A stretch of DNA of 64,000 nucleotides, taken from the NCBI RefSeq assembly GCF_037042905.1, contig NC_087247.1, forward strand, positions 64,503,420-64,567,419, written 5' to 3'. A program made the position numbers and the translations under genes. The DNA is from Lytechinus pictus (taxonomy: Eukaryota > Echinodermata > Echinoidea > Temnopleuroida > Toxopneustidae). The notes below the pieces were generated by a model, which was not told where the DNA came from, ran no database searches, and saw only the letters and a program-made list of their open reading frames with translations. Below are positions 58,603-64,000 of this stretch, in pieces. The first letter of the stretch is position 1; each line of letters starts with the position of its first letter.

Positions 58603-59163
58603 CCCGGGGGGGGGGGGGCACTTACATTGACGAATGGATACCATGCGCGACCAAAAAACACGTAAAAAGGATATCTTTTTCAAGATAGGGCACGTTACGT
58701 ACGTATAACGCGATAAGGGTGTCAAAAACACAAAAATAATGAAAAAAGGGTATCTATTTCGCTAGGAATGCTACGTGTTTAGGGTCAAATTTGCGGGAAT
58801 GATAAAACAAAATTAAAATGTTTTATAAAGGATGTCCTTTTTGCCCCAACACTACGTGTTTAGAGTCCTATTTGCGCGAGGTGTGGAAGGTAGGGCCGTA
58901 CTAAACCAAATGATGTGTAAAGGTAAAGCCCGGACGACGGACGGACCCGTGACATATTGTTGTACTTGTTTAGGGGTTCATTTCAGGGAATTCTTGTCAA
59001 GAGTATCGTTTTGTTTCCAATACTTGTTAAGGGTAGGGTTTTACACACCAATACTTGTTAAGGGGTGCATTTTCAGAATATGGAAATTACGTGTTTAGGG
59101 TGCTTTTCGAGACCCCATGGTCGCGCATGGTATCCACTCGTCAATGGAAGTGGCCCCCCTGGG
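58603..59163 (+). mobile_element. 561-bp non-autonomous element, 8-bp TSD ACTGCATG
   Basis: CCCGGGG...CACTTACATTGACGAATGG at left and the inverse (CCACTCGTCAATGGAAGTGG...CCTGGG) at right, with TIRs of about 50 bp. ACTGCATG flanks both ends (58595-58602, 59164-59171). Internal tandem pieces of CAATACTTGTTAAGGG and TACGTGTTTAGGGT occur. Copies at 31022 and 50328 are incomplete. Superfamily is uncertain; an 8-bp TSD suits hAT, P or Merlin. Confidence 0.9.
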
Positions 59164-59171
59164 ACTGCATG

Positions 59172-60055
59172 GGTGCGCCGTGTGGTATGACGCTGACTAC
59201 ACAACCGTGACCGTGATACAGAGTAATTAATTTGAATATGAAAGTAGTTTTTACATTGAGAGGTATAGTTGCAGTTTATTTAGTTAAAGTTTAAAATATA
59301 CGACCTTTGTATCTCAGTCAAAGCAAAATACATTTGTCTTTCATGGTCTTTTCTCCGTATATTTCCATGCGTTATCAAATACACACACACACTGGCACCC
59401 ACCCGTCACGCACAAAAGAAATAATAGGATCAACAAAATATGATCCTATTTTATTACTGGCGTGTAGTAAAAAAAAAGGTTAAAGAAAAGGAAAGGAAAA
59501 CTGTGACAAACGATATACTATTTCCTGAATATGGCAAATTCTAATAAAATGAGTGAGATAGTCCATGCATGTTTTATACATTGCTTGAATAACATGCAGT
59601 CAGGATCCTATATATTCACATTATTATGTACTCTGGTCTCCTGCATTGGATTTTGTACACAGTGTGAATGGTTAATACTTCATTCATCAGACATCAGATG
59701 TCCCAGATAAACACAAAAGCTCCGATAGAATGAAAGAAATATGATCCCTAGCTTGCATTCACGTCTCGTGCCATTATGATCACGCGAGTAGTAAAAAAAT
59801 AACATATTGTAACGGACACACAGGTCTGCGAATCAATGGGAGTTATGTTTTTTTCTGGATTAGGTGATTAGAGTAAAATAGGAATGGTATATCTGCATAA
59901 TAGAAGGGGGCCCGGAGGATAAAGGAAATTCGGTTTAACGACATCTCTATTTGAACGTGAATGCTAATTCTAAAAGATTTTTTTTTTTAACCGAAGAAAA
60001 TCCAGGGGCCAACCCAAACACAGTCTCCCAGTGCCATAGTCTGCGATACAAGCAG
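59172..60055. other. Unassigned interval
   Basis: Short (CA)n at 59378-59392; otherwise unique DNA without exons or clear repeats. Confidence 0.35.
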
Positions 60056-60085
60056 GGGCCGCGGAACGGTTTTCAAAGTGATCGC
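60056..60085 (+). repeat. Terminal fragment of the CAGGGGCCGCGGAAC MITE
   Basis: CAGGGGCCGCGGAACGG and TTTTCAAAGTG, as at 12952, then an abrupt switch to array DNA. Confidence 0.7.
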
Positions 60086-60652
60086 CCATTTTTAATGTCT
60101 AAATATAAAACATTTCCAGTTCGTGCTTACGTTCGCATTAGTGGACTAGTGAGATATACATGACATGCTCTTCACGAATTCCTAAAAACAGTCCTTGTTC
60201 ATGAATATAACGACTACAAAAAGTGCGTCATGTCTAAAATGAATAAGCCCTTGGCACTCGCATTAGATGACTATGGTGAGATATTCTGCATGAATTCCTG
60301 AAAATAGTCCTTAAAATGTCCCTGTTTGGGGTCAATATATCATATACAAAAAAATTAAGCTCGCCTTCCACGCTCGCATTGTTTGTTTTTGTGAGACAGG
60401 TACGTATCATGACAACAAAAATGTGCTTATAATGTCCCTTTTTGGGTCTGAATATCAAAAATTTTCACCTAGCACTTCGCACTCGCATTATTTTGATCAG
60501 TGAGATACATATCCGTTCAAAATACAGTCATCGTCTCTATTAGGTAAGTATAAGCTGGCAAGTGAGCGCGCTAATTCGTGCGCCCATTATTAGTGATTAT
60601 ATATTTATGCTGGTGCCGCCCCCTCCCCCTGCCGTGACCCACGGTACGTCAT
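60086..60652 (-). mobile_element. Array-carrying hAT-like element fragment
   Basis: Units with CGTGCTTACGTTCGCATTAGTGG, CTTCCACGCTCGCATTG and CTAGCACTTCGCACTCGC end in CCGTGACCCACGGTACGTCA, the inverse of the 17127 end. The cores are more decayed than elsewhere. Confidence 0.75.
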
Positions 60653-61329
60653 TTATGAGAAAACATAAATAAAGCAAATCATATATGAGAACTGACAGAT
60701 ATCGAAACTCCCCCATCCCTTATTTCATTCGAACTTTATACAGTCAGTGAATATACTGTGTGTAATTTGCTATTATTATTTCTGCTGGCTTATAAAATTG
60801 AATGCATTGTATGCATACTCTCAGACTGTCTACTCTCTGTATGCACCAATAAATATTTCATGTACCTGTTGTGCAATATTTCTTACATTGACGTGATGTT
60901 TTCTTTTTCTCTCTCCTCTCTCTAACTTCTGCAATTTTTTTTTCTTTCTTTTCTTTCTTTGATCTCTCCTGCTTTAGTCCCCCTTTCTACAACTTTTCTT
61001 TTCCTGATTGCATCACACTCTTACCTGCAATGTATACGTACATCTTTAGACAGCTCTATACACATGTACATAATTTGTAATGTAATTATTCCCCATGACC
61101 CCCATTCTTATATGCAGTTTAAGTGTAATTTTCAAACAGCAGGAAGGTTGTGCTTTAGGATGTATAAAGGTCTAGGTAATATCTACCTAATACTTTATTT
61201 TCGGCGAGGACATACATACGGTTTTGGAAAAAATGGGCCGTAAACAAAATTTTCGCTGCAGGCGAACTTGACCCACCCTGGGTGCAATAGAAAATAATAT
61301 ACTGCATGTGAAGGAAACTGAAAAGGTTC
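60653..61329. other. Unassigned interval
   Basis: CT-rich at 60900-60970; no coding or repeat signal recognised. Confidence 0.35.
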
Positions 61330-62038
61330 AGTTTACCTTTGAAGGATTTAGTGACAATAATGGGTTATATAAGACCAAATTTAGAATATTGTGCTCCAGT
61401 TTTCAATAGCAGTCTTACAGCAAAAAAATAATATTATTGAAAGAATACAACGGAGAGTAGGTAAAAATATTTAAGACATAATTATATCACAAACACAAAT
61501 GCATGACAGGTACGTAATTTACCAATACTCGAGGAGAGAAGACTGGCACTGTGTAAAATATTTGCAAAATCACTTTCAACTTATCCTCTGTATAAAACAT
61601 GGCTACATACAAACATATCTCTTCGTCGTAAAAACAACTATCAACAATTTCAAATAAGAACGAGATTTAAAAACAGTCCATTGCCCCTTTTTTGGTTGAC
61701 ATACTCAACAAAAGATGAGTGTGTCGACTAGGAAAGGCAATGGACAATGGTCACCCTGACCCCATGCACCATACTGTGTTTTTTTTGTCATTTAAATAAG
61801 TGCCAGTCTCCTCTCCTTCAAGTCTGCCATTATCAAGTTACATTCATTCATTGCATTTTATGCTTTATCTAAATTGCATTAGCTTTTAAATGTATACCTT
61901 CTTCATGCATTTTACTATGTATTCTATTGTGCCGTGGCACTAACTTGTAAACATGATTTTTCCAGCTCTTGCTGCTTTTTCATGTGCGATTGTTAACATG
62001 TTTGATTATCAATAAAGAATTGAATTGACTTGAATTGT
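61330..62038 (+). pseudogene. Decayed non-LTR reverse transcriptase C-terminus and 3' UTR
   Basis: Translated with stops and shifts it reads MGYIRPNLEYCAPVFNSSL, then ILEERRLALCKIFAKSL. These parallel the YACPVWNGGL and ADRRKDLCLSFAQKL segments of the LINE at 5941-7935. The 3' end AATAAAGAATTGAATTGAC plus short repeats is LINE-like. Confidence 0.75.
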
Positions 62039-62039
62039 A

Positions 62040-62125
62040 TGCGCACGAGAGAGCTGATGATATAACATACTCACTATTTCTTTGGTATAATGAAATGTAT
62101 ATGATTATGCAATAATGTTTGTTTT
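62040..62125 (+). repeat. Fold-back MITE family A scrap
   Basis: GAGAGAGCTGATGATATAACA and CTCACTATTTCTTTGG match the inner arm. Confidence 0.55.
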
Positions 62126-62421
62126 GTTTGTATTCATTTCCATCTAAAAACATAGAAATACATTTTAGAATTGATACAGAGTATATGGCGGATATCTCAT
62201 TTTAGCGGCTGTTACTGTTCCTGATATAAAGCAAACACAAAACATGATACATCATAACAATAAATCAAAACAATACTTAATCAGGTATATTACAACCCAT
62301 GCCAAAATCACAGATGAATATGAAAACAATGACCCATATCCTCCCTTAAATAATGTAAAACTTGGTTTGATCAGCCGATGGAGATCCCATAATGTACTTC
62401 AACAAAAACTTGAATAATTGA

Positions 62422-62612
62422 TAAAAAAATCAATAGCGACGGGATTGCATCATCATAATCCCATAGATCTGTATTATAAAAACATGAAAATTAGCGAATT
62501 AAATATGTCGTAAATTTATCATTCTACATCCGATTTTTACTTATGAAAAAAAAAATCAATAGCGACGGGATTGCATCATCATATTCCCATAGACATGATA
62601 GATCTGTATTAT
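62422..62612 (+). repeat. Direct duplication of an approximately 65-bp segment
   Basis: AAAATCAATAGCGACGGGAT through GATCTGTATTATAA occurs at 62422-62480 and again at 62550-62612, separated by about 65 bp containing family-like ATCATTCTACATCCGATTTT. Confidence 0.75.
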
Positions 62613-62689
62613 AACAAGTGGAACGCCTTTACGCGATTTAATATAGCAGCAGTGCTAACTTTGAAACTACTATAAAATAATCATTCACA

Positions 62690-62850
62690 AAAACACCATT
62701 CATATAATGACATAATACCACGTTCATTGACCATAGATGACATTTGAACGGTGACTTAAGACTTGTCAACTACACCCATGTCCACATTTCATTCACTCTA
62801 TCCATAAACTTTCAAAGTTATGGTGGCAATTCAACAATTACCCTAGCCTC
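62690..62850 (+). repeat. Decayed unit of the TGACCTTTGACC repeat
   Basis: CATTGACCATAGATGACATTTG, then TCCATAAACTTTCAAAGTTATGGTGGCAATTCAAC, as in 63600-64000. Confidence 0.65.
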
Positions 62851-62855
62851 TTGTC

Positions 62856-62942
62856 GAGGCCCTGGCGGCTGCTTCCCGAGCGAAGCGAGGGATTTCCTAT
62901 AATTCGCGAAGCGAATTAGGCCTGGCGCGAGCCAGGGCCTCT
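62856..62942. mobile_element. Short MITE with GAGGCCCTGGC termini
   Basis: GAGGCCCTGGC and GCCAGGGCCTC flank about 65 bp that contains GAGCGAAGCGAGGG and TTCGCGAAGCGAATT palindromes. Confidence 0.65.
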
Positions 62943-63289
62943 TGACATCTGGGCTGAATTATGATATTCATGAGGAACGTCTTCCTAATGAAATATACAT
63001 GAGTTGTAATATCGCCGGTCACCTTGTAAACCAATGAAATGTCGAAGCTGTTTCGTCCGGGGTTCGGAATACTATAGTAGTCCACTATTCTGCAGGGGAT
63101 TCAATTAATTGCGGGGCACTAAAGGGGATATAACCAGCAAAATGCTACAAGTAGTGGTACTTCTACTACTAGTACTGGCAGTACAAGACCCATCAACGCC
63201 CCGAACCTTCCCGGGAGATACACGTCAGCCGCTGGTCAGACTCGAGTCAAGGGGAAACAACTCTACTCCAGCATTCCCTCACTGCACCG

Positions 63290-63492
63290 CGGAGAACGAG
63301 AATCGCATGAAAGATAACATTTTTTCCATATCCTGTGGGTAGATTTACAAAATCATCTCGTCCTTTCAGTGCAGATTTAATTTTATCGACTTGCAAATCC
63401 TTAAATCGGTCAATATATAGCATTTTGGAGGCATATTCAATGCTCTTTGATATTTCGTCGTCACTCTTCGCCAAGAATCAACGGGTCGCCAT
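63290..63492 (-). pseudogene. RecQ-type helicase, first-exon fragment
   Basis: From the ATG at 63492 (ATGGCGACCCG) the frame meets TGA at codon 5, then stays open: SIEYASKMLYIDRFKDLQ, KIKSALKGRDDFVNLPTGYGKN, VIFHAIL. FKDLQ with LPTGYGK is the helicase Q motif and Walker A of RecQ-like proteins; the serine usual after the lysine is Asn. Homology stops near 63300. The early stop and absence of further exons in the window suggest a pseudogene, though the rest of the gene would lie to the left on this strand among repeats. Confidence 0.65.
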
Positions 63493-63499
63493 TCAAGAT

Positions 63500-63560
63500 G
63501 AGCTCATGAATATTCAATATGACGTCATAGCAGCCCGCGCTCTCATTGGATGATTTTCAC
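63500..63560 (-). promoter_or_regulatory. Promoter-like block upstream of the RecQ-like fragment
   Basis: Read on the minus strand: CATCCAATGAGAG (CCAAT box), GCGCGGGC, then a perfect cAMP-response element TGACGTCA (63520-63527) about 28 bp upstream of the ATG. Confidence 0.5.
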
Positions 63561-63599
63561 CGACCAGTTTTTGGTCGGTATATTGGTAAAAACAATGAA

Positions 63600-64000
63600 T
63601 TAACAATTGTGATACTTGATCACAGTGATACTTGATTACTCTTATATCCCAAGTTTTATGAAATAGATCCATAAACTTCAGAGTTAGGATGGTAATTTAA
63701 CAAAGACCCCCTACACGGCCAAAGTTCATTGACCTTAAATGACCATTGACCATGGTCATGTGACCTGAAACTCGCACAGAATATTCAGTGGTACTTGATT
63801 AACCTAATGTCCAACTTTCATGAACTAGATCCATAAATTTTCAAAGTTATGAAGGTAATTCAACAAATACCCCCAACTTGGCCAAAGTTCATTGACCCTA
63901 AATGGCCTTTGACCTTGGTCATGTGACCTGAAACTCAGGCAGGATGTTTACTCATACTTGATTAACCTTATGTCCAAGTTTCATGAACTAGATCCATAAA
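63600..64000 (+). repeat. Tandem repeat, period about 163 bp, with TGACCTTTGACCT
   Basis: CCAAAGTTCATTGACC recurs at 63719 and 63882. Each unit contains GACCATTGACC or GGCCTTTGACCTTGGTC, GTCATGTGACCTGAAACTC, ACTTGATTAACCTTATGTCC and ATGAACTAGATCCATAAA. It runs to the window edge. Confidence 0.88.

Noticed and set aside
63109..63342. Possible secreted peptide (hydrophobic LQVVVLLLLVLAV start)
   Set aside because: It overlaps the RecQ-like fragment in antisense, the leucine/valine run comes from TACTACTAGTACTGG-type simple sequence, and no domain follows.

Overview
The window is animal nuclear DNA. It has spliced genes with GT-AG introns and is full of non-LTR retrotransposons, tRNA-derived SINEs, fold-back MITEs, hAT-type elements and minisatellites. 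The mix (lengsin-type glutamine synthetase paralogues, MULE/SWIM genes, CR1/L2 LINEs, a 163-bp repeat containing TGACCTTTGACCT, and elements with inverted minisatellite arms) points to a marine deuterostome. An echinoderm, most likely a sea urchin, is my best guess. That is inference; nothing here names the species.

Only about 5 kb is host-type coding sequence. (1) 1.9-11.4 kb, minus strand: a seven-exon MULE-derived gene encoding a FAR1-like N-terminus, a DDE transposase core and a SWIM zinc finger, with a decayed CR1/Jockey-type LINE in intron 4. (2) 48.2-50.1 kb, plus strand: an apparently intact lengsin/type-I glutamine-synthetase-like gene. (3) 55.65-58.4 kb, minus strand: its convergent paralogue, broken by a 14-bp deletion. 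The large third exons of the pair are almost identical while the second exons differ by about a quarter of residues. This is the signature of exon-limited gene conversion between inverted copies. (4) A RecQ-like helicase fragment at the right end, with a promoter-like block but a premature stop.

From 12 to 42 kb lies a layered transposon graveyard. Insertion order can be read from target-site duplications: an 8-bp-TSD MITE, then a 5'-truncated L2 LINE that duplicated about 200 bp of target, then a 5.5-kb fold-back element (20232-25758) inserted into the second copy of that duplication. The first copy preserves the empty site. The fold-back element has arms of CAACGTTG-rich minisatellite, and its core holds a 642-bp near-perfect palindrome with two divergent first-exon-like ORFs and a shared central promoter-like spacer. 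A second fold-back element (27.57-30.15 kb) has arms of inverted TTGGTCTAAT minisatellite. These are the most unusual structures seen.

A further theme is degenerate tandem arrays whose unit core is GCGAGCGCGAAGCGCGAGC, which contains the very stable GCGAAGC mini-hairpin. The arrays are carried inside hAT-like elements with CAGTGGCGTA termini, subterminal G-runs and 8-bp TSDs. From 42 to 64 kb there are TTAA-flanked fold-back MITEs, SINEs and LINE tails scattered around the glutamine-synthetase-like pair. All long gaps are described; several have no recognisable content.
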